From Bugulina stolonifera (Eukaryota > Bryozoa > Gymnolaemata > Cheilostomatida > Bugulidae): a stretch of 64,000 nucleotides of DNA. The translations under genes and the position numbers were made by a program. Positions 1 to 11,470 of this stretch are shown piece after piece. The stretch spans positions 7,945,504-8,009,503 of the forward strand of contig OW285191.1 in the NCBI GenBank assembly GCA_935421135.1, written 5' to 3'. The notes beneath the pieces are model-generated. The model ran no database searches and was not told the DNA's origin. It saw only the letters and a program-made list of their open reading frames with translations. Within the stretch, counting starts at the first letter, position 1. Every line of letters begins with the position of its first letter.

Positions 1-146
1 ATCTCTTGAGTAGGATATCTGAGCCATTTCATTAATAGTGAAACCGGGTTCTTCTATAATACAAGAGATCAAAGCTGTGGAGGTGCAATAAACATTTAGA
101 TTTGTTGCACTGTGTCTGTTGTTGTACTCTTCACTTTTTCCTCACA

Positions 147-2159
147 GGAAGAACTGATACATTATGGCACCATGTAGAGAATGTCACCATATCTGGATGT
201 GGACCGGTCACTGCTGCCGGTATTTTAGAACGCAGAGGCAATTGGTATGTATAGACGCTTATTACAACGTCATAAATGTGTTCATGTACAGTAGTTGTAC
301 AGTTTTAGCAAATTAGTAGTGCCCTGTGTTGCTTTTTATACACTTTTTTCCTACCAAATAAGGATGATGAGATAAAAGAATGGCTGATGCATCTACAGTA
401 GATACGTGTATATTGTAATGTCTGGCTGCACACTGGTATGGCAGTGCGGGTGAGGAAAGTGCCAATGATCGTGGTGCTAGGCCTTCCTTATTACATATAG
501 AGTGAACAGTACTTGTAGTTATAGTATTTATTCAAGACGACACAGTCAAGGCTTAGATTATTCTTGAGAAAGAGTATATTCTATCCTAGTTGAGGGTAAG
601 GGCTTCAAGGTCCAGTGGAACAAGAGCTGGAACTAACTTTGCTATGAAACAACACTTTGTAGTAACAAAGATGTGTCTTTATTGAGATCCAAGTATCAAC
701 TGTAACAGTTTCCAGTTAAAGGACAGCGTAGCATTGTCCGGGAACTGCGCAACAAGATGTCTGCCATAAGGGCGAAGTCTGACCTCATCAAGGTCGGCCT
801 TTTACAAAAGATGCTTAAATTGGATTATATAATCAATTGATTGCAAAAAATTCTGAGACTTGGGTTTCATTATATAGGAATAAAAGGCAAGTTATACATA
901 AGTTATGAAACACGTTACAATCAGTAATATGCAGTATATCAATGATTAGGTCATTGCACGATATAGGCCTACATCTAAGTACGAATAGATAATGACGCAG
1001 GTAAATTACTAAGATATGTTGTACGTGCGTGGCTCAATTTGGGAATTTCTGGCTACTACAATATTACAAATTTTGATTTGGCTGGAGCTGCTACTCAATA
1101 ATCAAGATTGAAGCTAACACAGTGAAATTGTGCGAATAACACAAAATAACTATCATTTTTCAAAATTGTACTGCTTGCTGGTTTCCTGTGACAGTGCGGT
1201 TAACAGGTCAAAAGTACTGACTTTAATTTATCTAACTTCAGAATGCTAATAGCTTACATTAAATTGCTATAGAAACAAGATACTTGCTAGATGTTTCGAA
1301 CTCTTCTTGAGTATGCGAAATAGTAATAAATACATGTACAATGTAAACTCTGAGTTAGCTCTGCTTTTTATCCAATTTCATATTTGGCAGCACTCCAACC
1401 AATATGATATCACAAACAGACGACAACACCAGGAGTCAAGAAATACATAGCACTGCAAAGTTGTCTTCTCTCAATTTGCTTCATTCTAGAGAGAGGACAA
1501 CTTTAAATTACTTTCAACAGGATTTTATGATACATGTATACTGAAATTACATATTACATTCACATTTTAAGGCATATCCTTCCCTATATAATCAAAGTAA
1601 AATTTTAGATTTATCTACATGTAAATTGTTAGGAAGAAAGGATTTTCCCTAACGGTATTTCCAAAGGTATAAGGAAAAGTGCTTGGTTGACCTTCAACCA
1701 GTTCTCTCCAAGTGCCCTACAAGATTTACAGTAGCTGAAACTAGCGAATGCAATTCCTAGTTTTTGGTTTGATACTTTTCCAGCAAGAGTAGCAACTCTC
1801 TAGTTTTGTGAAGAACAACAAGTGGAGATGATTCTTAATATTCCTAACCAATCCTAACTCTGTTAGTACCTAATCAAATAGTCATTAGAATATCAGTGTA
1901 TCTAGTCAATTCATTTATAGGCTTATTAGCATTAGGTGTATGTACTGAATGAAAGTATTAAAACATACATAATGGCATATGGGTGTCTCATATCAAATCC
2001 TTACAAGTGATACATGTATTTTTATTATTTATTTTCACAAACAAACTTTTTACTTGTGATAAAATTCTACTCTAATCATCATGCCATGTCTGCATTATTC
2101 CTTTTAGGGATGGCAGTCCTCCCTATAAGAAGCGAGCTATGCAAGTTAGACATCGATAA
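147..2159 (+). CDS. F-box/LRR family gene, 3' end only (paralogue 1)
   Basis: Only the last exons of this gene lie in the window. The exon at 147-244 follows a CTCACAG acceptor and begins in phase 1. It encodes a stretch with LWHHVENVTISGCGPV, which aligns with the penultimate exon of the two complete F-box/LRR genes downstream (IWSKAEKVRFTKCQSI and IWSRLHPDSVSISGCNSI). A GTATGT donor follows at 245, and a phase-matched exon at 2108-2159 (acceptor CTTTTAG) would add DGSPPYKKRAMQVRHR and a TAA. Two AATAAA signals lie just beyond. The alternative is read-through of the donor to a TAG at 252-254, giving an ending in WYV; all three paralogues have a stop at this same offset. The F-box itself lies upstream of the window. 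The role is inferred from the paralogues: an SCF ubiquitin ligase substrate receptor. The family assignment is firm; which 3' end is used is uncertain. Confidence 0.7.
414..1068 (+). mobile_element. LTR-like element, copy 1 (diverged)
   Basis: This is a diverged relative of the element at 12831-13473. It starts TGTAATG and plausibly ends TATTACA. Shared blocks in the same order are GTGCTAGGCCTTC near the 5' end, GTGTCTTTATTGAGATCCAAG in the middle, and an AAGGTCGGCC / TTTACAAAAG / AATAAAAGGCA block toward the 3' end. No target-site duplication can be seen, and no coding sequence is attached. It sits in the last intron proposed for F-box/LRR paralogue 1. Confidence 0.5.
1069..2107. other. Intron sequence with no recognisable gene
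   Basis: AT-rich sequence with frequent stops in all frames. I see no conserved exon, RNA gene or repeat here apart from short ACATGTA motifs. It is the right part of the last intron proposed for the F-box/LRR paralogue 1 model. Confidence 0.5.
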
Positions 2160-2236
2160 AACTAGATGAATAACTGGATGACATCTACTTCCATGAGCAA
2201 AACGATCTTCCAGCCTCTACTAAAGAATTATGTCGT

Positions 2237-2257
2237 AATAAAGTAGTAATGAATAAA
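2237..2257 (+). terminator. Polyadenylation signals for paralogue 1
   Basis: Two AATAAA hexamers (2237-2242 and 2252-2257) lie about 80-100 bases after the TAA of the proposed terminal exon. No canonical signal follows the alternative read-through stop at 254, which favours the spliced 3' end. Confidence 0.5.
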
Positions 2258-2639
2258 AAGTGAAAGAGCTATCCTTTCTCTGGCAGTACATGGAACTTGG
2301 ACTTGTAATCTAGAAATATGCTCTGTTTCCCACAACTTCTAAACAGATTTGGGCTTATTTATGTATGTTGTGACCAGTACGTGATGGGCCTACACTCCAT
2401 CACAGATTAATGGAATGCGCACTTGAAATTGAAAAATTGATCATGTGCACCTTATGAAGAAAACCTGTTTGACCGTGAGAAGATAACAAACTATGATGTA
2501 AATGTTTTACAATCACATAATAAACATGAAATGTCATTATAAGTGTTTTTTTTGGAGTTGAGGTGACAAGTAGCTGATTTGCTCAAGTGTTCTTGGGCGG
2601 GTCAGCAGTAAAAAAGAAGATATAAAGAAGGTAGAAACC

Positions 2640-2790
2640 AAATCAAAGTCGCAAATGATTCATGTCTCTAAGTCAAGTCACATTGATGTGCAAGTCAAAG
2701 TCCAGTCACGTCAACATGTTGGCATATCTAAGTCAAGTCGGCTTGTGACTTGACAAGTCAAGTCAGATCTATGACTTAAACCTAGCTCTG
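2640..2790. repeat. AAGTC-rich low-complexity block
   Basis: The block has dense, imperfect AAGTCAAGTC and TGACTTGACAAG words, including short inverted arms around GGCTTGTGACTTGACAAG. The same motif occurs in reverse orientation at 14318-15010 and briefly at 10594-10650. Confidence 0.6.
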
Positions 2791-3073
2791 TGATATATAC
2801 TTCTACAGTGATAGCTCAAACTAGTCGTAGGTAGCTTTGGGCTGGTCAGTCTATGGCTAGTTTGTACCCTTACATCATTCTAAAGTTTTCAGTTTATATT
2901 GTTGCACCAGCACTTTAATTGTTCTGTGGTGATGATAACAGTGTTGGTGATACGGTATAGCTCAACAGATCTATTTGTTTTTTTCAAGTATAAACGCTTG
3001 AAATCTGTGCTTTTTCATTTTGTAGCTGTTTACTCATACATGGTGCAGCGGTTTTCACTCCTATGTGGTATAG

Positions 3074-3484
3074 GTAAAATTGGCCAACACACTCTCCAGG
3101 CTTCTAGCATTACTTAAAGAATTCCAACACAATTCTGCAGTTTATCACACTCATCTACAGTCAGCTGTAGTTCATGACCTTGAACAGGTGGAGATCCTAG
3201 CTGATTATGGTATGTAGGCTATTTACAAGACAAAGCTTAGTGGGCTGCAAAGTGGTGCAATCAAAGCTTGTAGAAGGTTGGAATGGCAGCAAATGTCATT
3301 ACATGATTGTTTTGTTCCGGCAGAATAATCACAGCTTGTGGAACAGTTGGCTAGCTATATCATTAGCTATGTTGAGTTACACAGCTATAATTATACTTTA
3401 GCTATAGAGTGTAATTTGTTTCCAGTTGAATCCAAACTGTGTGGAGTACTTCATCCTCTATATAAACCATGGAATCCAGCATGA
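3074..3484 (+). CDS. Two terminal exons of an unrecognised protein
   Basis: An open stretch at 3074-3209 follows a GTATAG acceptor and ends at a GTATGT donor in phase 1. A second exon at 3426-3484 follows a TTTCCAG acceptor in matching phase and runs to a TGA. Together they give a 64-residue C terminus. The first part is helical and heptad-like (LSRLLALLKEFQH ... VVHDLEQVEILADY) and the second ends LHPLYKPWNPA. I do not recognise the family. The composition resembles a coiled-coil or BAR-like helix, but that is a guess. Upstream exons were not found. The second exon overlaps the first coding exon of the next F-box gene in a different frame, so either the two transcripts overlap or one model is wrong. 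Confidence 0.35.
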
Positions 3485-6400
3485 TAAATCAGGTAATCCT
3501 ACAAACAAATGTGCTTATTTATAGATAAGATGCTCTGTGTATATTAGCTTTACTTGCCTATTGAATCTTAGGGCTGAAACAGTAGTGATTATTTTCCAAT
3601 TAATATTTATACCTACCCCTACCAATAACAACAGTTTGTGCATCTAAGTGAAAGCAGGGCCACTGCAGTTATCCAGTTTTAAAATAGTATAAAGTAGATA
3701 ACACTACATGTAAAGCTTATAGCTTCCAATACTTTTACTGGTGCAGAAATATTTTTAAGTTCTCAATGAAAAAGAGCAAAAATTCGTTCCAATCATTCAA
3801 TGGTAATTTACACAATTTACTCACCCGTACTTGATTCTTATCACAATTTTTATACTTCTGCAGCATGACTCTATTGAGCTGTGTAACCTTCCTCCCGAAC
3901 TGAAAGAAGAAATAATCTCCTATCTATCACTCATCGACATGCACAAAATGTGTCTCCTGTCGAGGACTTGGAAGGAAATAGTAGAGTATCACATGGCCAC
4001 TGTTAGAGTTCTTGATTTTACTCAGGAAGGTAAGGGTAGTTCTGTCTGACCTATTTGTATACCTCGAATTCTACGTGGTGCAAACCTAGGTGTAGTGTAA
4101 TCCATGCTTTTGTATACTCGTATTTGTGGATGGAGCTAGCCACCACGGACTGAGTAACACACCTTTGTAGGCAAGAGACTTTACATGTAGAACCGTATTG
4201 ATTACAAAGAATTATGTGACCAGAAAGGAAGAGAAAAAACTTAATAATTATGTCTTAGTGTAAATATGTTTGTGACACACATACACCCAAAGCTAAATAA
4301 GTTTATTTAAATTAATAATTGCCCCGTCATACTATTAACATGGATTACCATGAGTGATGAAATCGGATAGTCTAAAATACCAATTAATTTGATATTATTT
4401 TTTTATTCAATTAATTAAAATTAATTATCTGCAAGTTGTGTTCTTCTAAATGTAATCTACATAATTTCAATACTGTCCTGTTTCGAACTGTCCAGTTGTG
4501 AAACGTCCTGTTTCGAACTGTCCTTTTCAAAATGTCCATTTACCCTTTTGGATATATAGATTTCCATAGTTGCAATGATTTACGTCATCTTACTGTTTTA
4601 GACCGCATGTATGTTCTTTCAGGACAGATCAGGGTCAAGGCAAATTCGGATATGTGCACCCCATTCCTACAATATAGAAAGCGAATTTGGGGAGGTGAGC
4701 AAAAAAGAAAGCAGTTGTGTAGTGGTTAGATAGAGAATAGGTACAATGTACATGTACGTGTATAGTCTAGGTAATTCACAGTGCCAGAATGTACTATGTA
4801 ACATTTAAATAACTACATTTAGATGTACCTTCTGGACTGAACTGGACTTTTTGTTCTAAAACCACATAGTTCCAAACTACTGCATTCGGTTTCAGCTCGC
4901 ATTTCAAAATTTCTCAGTTTGTTAACCAGAAAAAGGAAGCTGAATGATGCTGAAACACCATGCATTGTATATAGATATAGGGATACTGATAAAATCAGAC
5001 AAACACAACTACAGAATCTTTACTCATCTATTAGTGCAGGTTAAAATGGCGTTCCTTACATTTAATCATCACAAGTACAGCTAGCAATCCCGCTGTGTTG
5101 AAGGTATGGAATGACTTTAATCACTAAGTTCTGTATCATGGTACCCCCCATCAAGCTCTTAGAATTAACCTGCTAGTGTTTTTGTAGTGCACTTTCAAGA
5201 ATTCGCTTGTGAACTGACCAGTGATTCTCTGACTAAATTACTTCAAAAATTTCCATCGGTACAAGTTCTTAACGGATTTTACCCTTTGCATCACCCATGC
5301 AATCGTCTGACAACCTTGGGTCCGGATGGTAAGTACAAACATAATTTTTCTTTATTTTGTATGGTGTCAAACATACACACATGTATCTGAATATAATTGC
5401 CTGGCTTACAAATCTGACGTTAAAGATTTGCACTGTGTGCATATACATGATTTACTTGTAAGTGTGCTGTGTCTTATTCCTACATTTAGCGGAATATCCA
5501 TAGACAAATCAATCTACACAATCCAGTTATCTTTTCTCTGCTTACATATTTTAGGTGTTGCCGCTGCTCTTAGAACACTGAAGAATCTCAAAACTGCAGA
5601 AATAAATTGCATACACGTATGCAAAGCAATAATTGAGCATCTACCATTGGTAAGAATTATTCCACCAACTACCAAATGATTGTCTAATCAAAGTTTTGAG
5701 CTGAGGATCATCATGTACTTTCTTACAGTGTAGTTGTCTCCCACAATTACATAGTATGTTCAGATGGATATTCTATTTTAGATTCATTAAGAAATTAGCA
5801 ATTGGTGCTAAACAATTGTTATCGTGAACATTGTACATAGTGCTACACTGGTATGCATCTGTGTAATAGGTGCAGATAAAATTGGTACTTGATGGTAGTT
5901 CTGGAACAAGCATTCGCGAAATTCTGTCATCAAAAATTGAGAGTGTGAAGAACTTGATACTGAATGGTTGCTTTGTTAATTTCTTTCTACAGTGCATGAA
6001 GGTAAGGCACTATAATCTCATTATTGTTCTATTCTTTTTTACATGCATATATTCAGTGTTAAGTTGTTATGCCATTGTCAAACCACAGTTGTTGTTGCAT
6101 TAGTCAGCTTCAGCTGTGTGAAAAGACGGATTGAAGAATGTATATCTTACATGCGACCTCGAATCACGATATAGTTTGGTGACAATAAATGAAAAGAATT
6201 ACCGCAATATCATACTTTTGCTGTTTAGGTGGAACATCTGACATTGAATAGCACAAATCTCCATGACAATGGAATGCATGTGTCCTCAGAGCTGGATAGA
6301 TATCTGAACATAGAATCTTTCAACTTAAAGGTAGGCCAGTCATTGACTATTATCCTTAACCAGATGCAAAGGAGCAGCAATACAATAACTATACGTTTAT

Positions 6401-9400
6401 GTCACTACTGGGTATTCTATTGCTTTTCTAGAATTTTCTAATTGCCACCTTCTCATATCTGTTCTGATCGTATCTATCCATCTATGTTTCGGTCTACCTC
6501 TCTTTCTCTTGCCTTCAACACTAATATTAATTACCGACTCTCCTAATGTCTTTCTCCTCCCCTCTCCGACACGCATTCCCATACCATTGCAGCCTTCTCT
6601 TTCTCATTATTACACTGGCAGCCTCTACACCTACCAGCCCTCTAATCTCTTCATTCCTTCCATGCTCCTCTAGGCTGATGTCATGAATATATCGCAGCAT
6701 CCTCATTTCAGTGGAACTCAATAGGTTTTCAAGGTACTGTGTGAGTGGCCGTACGAGTATCTCATTGCCATAGAGATATGGTAGAGTTAAATTTAAATAT
6801 TTTTGACTCTAGATCTGTCTGCCTAATGCAGTAGACGCACCCTTAAAACCACAGTTGAATATTGTAGCAAATGCTTTTATGTTTTGTGTTGATCACAATT
6901 GTGATACTTCTGCCTAGAATCTATCACAAAATTCCTTGCTAAGTTATACATGTTTACTGTATAAGTGTACAGCTAATGTATTTTTTGTGAATGACAGAAT
7001 ATTTACATGTAAATGTACATGTAGCTAAACTCATTTGTGATGTTGAAAAAATTGCCTTGCTTTTATTATTTTTCAGACATTTAGGATGATTAATAGCCAG
7101 GGTTTGGAGTGGTATAGGACTTACCCTTTGGTATTCTTGCTTGCTAACACTCCAACATTGGAAGAGCTGCACTTGGTCAATGTTTATGGCATTAACTGGT
7201 CAATTTCTTCTGATGTTCGCAAAACATGTGATGCTTTTGGTACGAAGTAAGTATTTGCATTATGATATATGTACATGTACATATACATGTACATATTATG
7301 TATACTGTGTTGATCCTTGGGATTGTCTAAAGTACCCACCTTGAGCACATGGCTATATTTACATTTTATGCAAAAGTGATCATGTATTGGTTTAAATGAG
7401 TCATAGGATGTTGCATATCTAGACACAACACATATTCTTACAGAAATGTATCACATCATAAAGATTTACAAGAACTCTTTCCCAGGCTAAAGAAGTTGGT
7501 GCTGAGCCATAACTCTAGACTGAGGCATATGCATCTATTACACTTGCTTATGGCTTCCAGGAGCACGTATGTATTGCGTTATCTGGTCTGGCCAGGTCAT
7601 GTAAGAAACATTGTTATCTGATAAGATATTTGTGTGGCTGTCTCCTTTGTATCTATGTACAGAGGTTTAGTCTCGTTTGACAATGTCTCATGATGTGAAT
7701 GTTAGCCTGGAGGTCCTGTATATACAAACATCCGTTTGTGATGATGTGATGATGGATATGCTACAAGCTAAAGAACTGAGATTCCCTTCTCTAAAACATT
7801 TGGTCTTGGGCTATGTAGATATAGACATCAACGGCTGTAAGTAATTAGTGATCTTGCGTGTACATAGAGTATAAGTCTTTATAGAACTACACATAACAGA
7901 CAGTGTATTGCATTGAACTGAGACAGATAAACTTTATAATTACAGTTGCAGTGCAAGTAAAACTTGTAAAATAATAATATTAGATTCTAGTGTGCGAATT
8001 TCATGATTGGCCAATTCCTTGAATACTGTTCTATTATTGTCATTTGAAAGGCCAAGAGCTATTGTGTCTCCTAATAGATAACAATAAGCATTAATTCTAT
8101 ATCAATGGAGCAATTGCTGTGTCTGTTAAAATGATCCCCTAAATTTTAGGGTACTTTTCATTATCCCTTTTCATCTTCCCTAATGATGGTGTATTTGGAA
8201 TAAATACGCATGTGCAAATTGCAGGTAAAGCCGATATTCTCTAGTGTTGGAGCAGTGCTATGTTGGCCTATGGGCTTTATTGCTAATGTAGTTCACTGCT
8301 CTGTATTTTCTTCAGATTGTGTGCTACCCACATCGGAACTTTGAAATGTTTTCGCCTTGTCATTTTAGTGTTTCTCAAGTCATGCAAGTTAACAGATAAA
8401 GGAATGAGAGCTGCCTCTACAGTTTTCTATAGTGAACAGTTGAGATTTGTAGAAATTAATGACTGCCCAATGCTAAAGGATTGCTCCCATTGGATAACTC
8501 CAAACCAAGGTACAGTGTTTAAACTGATAACGTTTATACTTATAGCAACTCTTGGAAAAGTGTTGTTCTATGAATAAAATTAGTTCCACAGAAATTGTCC
8601 AGTTTAGTAAAGACTGAAAACCATAATGTCATCTTCTATTTAAGTAAAAAAGTCACAACCCATAAAAACTCAACCCAAACAAATAACATTGAACGTACTA
8701 TCTATTTGCCGCTCTTTACCTTTTGTGTCACAGCAGGTAAAACTATTTGGAGTAAAGCAGAGAAAGTCAGATTCACTAAATGTCAGTCTATCAGTTCTAC
8801 CTGCGAATCCTTCCAACAGATGATGAGGTACGTCTAGATTTCCACATCTGTGCTGCTTAATTTTAACATGTGTCTCAGTTGTGCATCATTTTATTTTGAT
8901 TTGACTAATACATAAGTGATGCTTCAGCACATTCTTACAATTCTAGGCACTATATTCACTTGAATTGCCAACAATTGCTAGACTGTGATTTTAACACACT
9001 TTAGACATTTACAGTATTCAAATTTGACAATATGTTAGCCTGTTGTTCCTACAACAATTATTAAAGTTCAGACTTGAGAGAGGTGGCCCAGCCTGCGAAT
9101 TCTCTTTGACTTAAAACTTTTGGTAAACTCTATGTAGCATGTCCTGATTCTTCCATAAACATTCATATCTTCATTACTTGTACCTTGTTTTCAAAAGTAA
9201 CTCTTTCCCTTGGATGGTTCTACGAACTATTTATAATTAGAGAACTCAATATTATAATGGCCTTCTATAATTAGCATTTGAATTGCCGATGCTCTTGGAT
9301 TGATGGTAATGTAGGCCTACCCATTGTTGAAACAACCTGTTTAACTACCTACGTACATACTACATATCATACACAACTGGTCTCTTTTTAGACAAGCTAG

Positions 9401-9419
9401 GAAGATGGCAGGACAATGA
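3469..9419 (+). CDS. F-box/leucine-rich-repeat protein (paralogue 2), complete
   Basis: Exons: 3469-3492, 3864-4029, 5188-5328, 5555-5649, 5870-6001, 6229-6330, 7077-7246, 7444-7566, 7706-7836, 8369-8509, 8737-8827, 9392-9419. Every junction is GT..AG and in phase, giving 1344 nt and 447 aa. Residues 1-8 are MESSMINQ. The F-box follows at about 14-50 (LPPELKEEIISYLSLIDM, then LSRTWKEI). The rest is a run of LRR-like segments, for example VEHLTLNSTNL, LEELHLVNVYGI, LKKLVLSHNSRL, LEVLYIQTSVC and LRFVEINDCPML. F-box proteins of this layout bind SKP1 through the F-box and recruit substrates through the LRRs for SCF-type ubiquitination, in cytosol or nucleus; the substrate is unknown. Alternative 3' end: reading through the GTACGT donor meets TAG at 8835-8837 (441 aa). 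A TATA-like CTATATAAA lies only a few bases before the ATG, so it is probably not the promoter. Confidence 0.85.
4390..4550 (+). repeat. MITE-like repeat in intron 2 of paralogue 2
   Basis: This block contains ATTATCTGCAAGTTGT, TTCTTCTAAATG and a duplicated TGTTTCGAACTGTCC word. It matches the reverse complement of 11945-12107 along its length. No open reading frame and no clear terminal duplication were seen. Confidence 0.6.
6397..6721 (-). mobile_element. RTE-like LINE 3' fragment in intron 6
   Basis: Two overlapping minus-strand frames (6527-6721, then 6397-6582) give the typical C-terminal tail of an RTE-type non-LTR retrotransposon protein. The first has EMRMLRYIHDISLEEHGRNE and MRKRRLQWYGNACRRGEE; the second has GKRKRGRPKHRWIDTIRTDM. 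A frameshift joins them near 6560. There is no reverse transcriptase core, so this is a 5'-truncated dead copy lying antisense within the F-box/LRR gene. Confidence 0.75.
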
Positions 9420-9602
9420 AGCAATGCTGTTAAACACTGTCAGCAACATGGGCTTACACAACCATTATGGATTCATTGAGCTATAAGGACTGATCAGACA
9501 ATATTACATTCCAAGCCATACGTTAATCGGAAATACAAACCATGGGTAATTTTGGAAATTTTCTTTGCTGTTGCATTGCACTGTGTGCAATATGCTAGAT
9601 AT

Positions 9603-9608
9603 AATAAA
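9603..9608 (+). terminator. Polyadenylation signal for paralogue 2
   Basis: This AATAAA lies 184 bases after the TGA of the proposed last exon and is the first canonical hexamer I see after the penultimate exon. Confidence 0.5.
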
Positions 9609-11470
9609 CTTATGTTCACATTACTTTATAAATATATATGGATTCAGTGTCTGGTACAATATATAAGGTCCAAGTAAAAATACTACATTTTTGAATAAGT
9701 ATTACATGGTGTGAATTCTATCATTTCCAATTGTCTAGTGCAACCATTACATTTTGAAGCAAGGCAGGATGTACCATAACTTTATACACACAGCAACTAC
9801 GCGTACATTTTGTAATAATTGCCAGCTCATTGACAATTGTGCTGAGAATTTCCAAAGCTGACCAAAATCAATAGCTTGTTGTACAATACTTGTCTAGAAC
9901 TATTCAAAAAGCTCTGCCAGTGCAAAAGAAGATAACGTCATCTACCACAAAGACAGTCTATTGTATGTCATCCAAATAACCCAGTTAGCCTTGTTATAAA
10001 GCATAAGGAAAGTTTTTATTCAACAACTTTTCAATTAGCCAGAAGTTTATAAATTCCTTCTACGATTACCCACATACATTTACTTGCACTTTCTTTTACG
10101 CAACAAGGAAAATGTGCAATTAGCTCGAAAAATTCCAAAGTATTTGCGGCTATATTACCAAGAGAAGACGACTTTCTCATATGTTCTATGAGCTCCCATG
10201 AGTGAATGGAGGTAGTGTGTAACCTATTTTCCTATATTTCTCCAAGGTGCACATAATATACTTCTGTAAAACAATATAAATACCAAAAGAAAAATAAATG
10301 ATTGTGATTAAAAAAGTTAACAAACTGTCTTACATGTATCTCTTGGTTCAGCCTCCATAGGAAATTCTTATTCAAATATAATGTTTTTGCCTGGGTGATG
10401 TCTGCTATTTCCTCAAAACCGGACCTGCCTGGCAAACCTGCACAAAATCCCGCATGTGTGGACGGACCTTAGTACCTTTTCAGTCACATGAAGTTAGAAA
10501 ATGGGTAGCACTTTCTAGACAATGTTTGTTAACCATATCTAAAAAACTAATTGCAACTGTTAATAAAGCAGCAGAAATTTCAGGCTTGTATCAAGTCAAG
10601 TGGTCTGTATTAACTACAAGTCAAGTGGTCTGTATTAACTACAAGTCAAGTTGCAATTTCTTCGATTCTTTTACAGTCAAACTTATTTTCAACAGAGTTA
10701 TTGGGTTACCATGACGCAGGCTTTAGTGAAATATTCTAAATTGAAGTGTGGTAGAAGTCTACATTTAAAAAAAAACTGGTGCAAAATATTTTGTATTGTA
10801 ATTTTGTTGACTGTGATAATTTATTTTTAATGAACCTTACTGCAGGTTATTAGTGTAAACTGATTCATTAATTATTATTTCACCATCAGTGGTCAAGTTA
10901 CAGGCAATTGATAGCTTTATTTACAAGTCATGAATAAATGCAATCAGTCACAAACAGTGAGAGTCTCAATATGCCAACTATGGATATCTCATGTCAGCAA
11001 GGGCTTGGAAAGAGTGCATTGGAAGAGCTGTGCAATGAGAAAATATGTCCCCAGAGTTATTCTTCTCCGGAAGTGAGATTCTATGCAATCAGCAAAGTTC
11101 TCCTCTATTATTAACAAGCAACTGCCTGATAGGAAATGACCTTGAGATGCTTCTTGTGAATATTAGCAACTCTGGAATAGCTATGGGTGAACTGGGGAGG
11201 CTGGGATCCCACCCTTTCTACTTGAACTCACAAATGATATGAACTTACATTACGCAACAATGAATACATGCACCATGTAATATTGTTATTGTTTATTCAA
11301 AATGTTATGTAACATAACAATACAAGTCACTATTATGTTTACTCCAAGCAGTAACACACCACATGTGCTGCAGTTTTCTCCAGTTAGTCAGCCAGCCAGC
11401 TAGCCAGCCAGTCTAGTTCTAGATAAAATCACCTAGTAGAGAATTTGAATAATACACAGCTGATAAAGTC
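9609..11470. other. Intergenic spacer between the two complete F-box genes
   Basis: No gene was recognised. The only structured element is the 25-bp tandem repeat at 10596-10654. A short GCCAGCCAGCTAGCCAGCCAG run lies around 11390-11412. Confidence 0.5.
10596..10654 (+). repeat. 25-bp tandem repeat, 2.4 copies
   Basis: Two adjacent identical 25-base units begin TCAAGTGGTCTG (10596-10620 and 10621-10645). The start of a third unit (TCAAGTT) follows. Confidence 0.8.

Noticed and set aside
3457..3466. CTATATAAA just before the F-box gene ATG as a TATA box
   Set aside because: It is only a few bases from the start codon and inside a possible upstream exon; paralogue 3 has no equivalent.
10596..10654. 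Possible CRISPR-like repeat
   Set aside because: The units are directly adjacent with no spacers, and the genome is eukaryotic.
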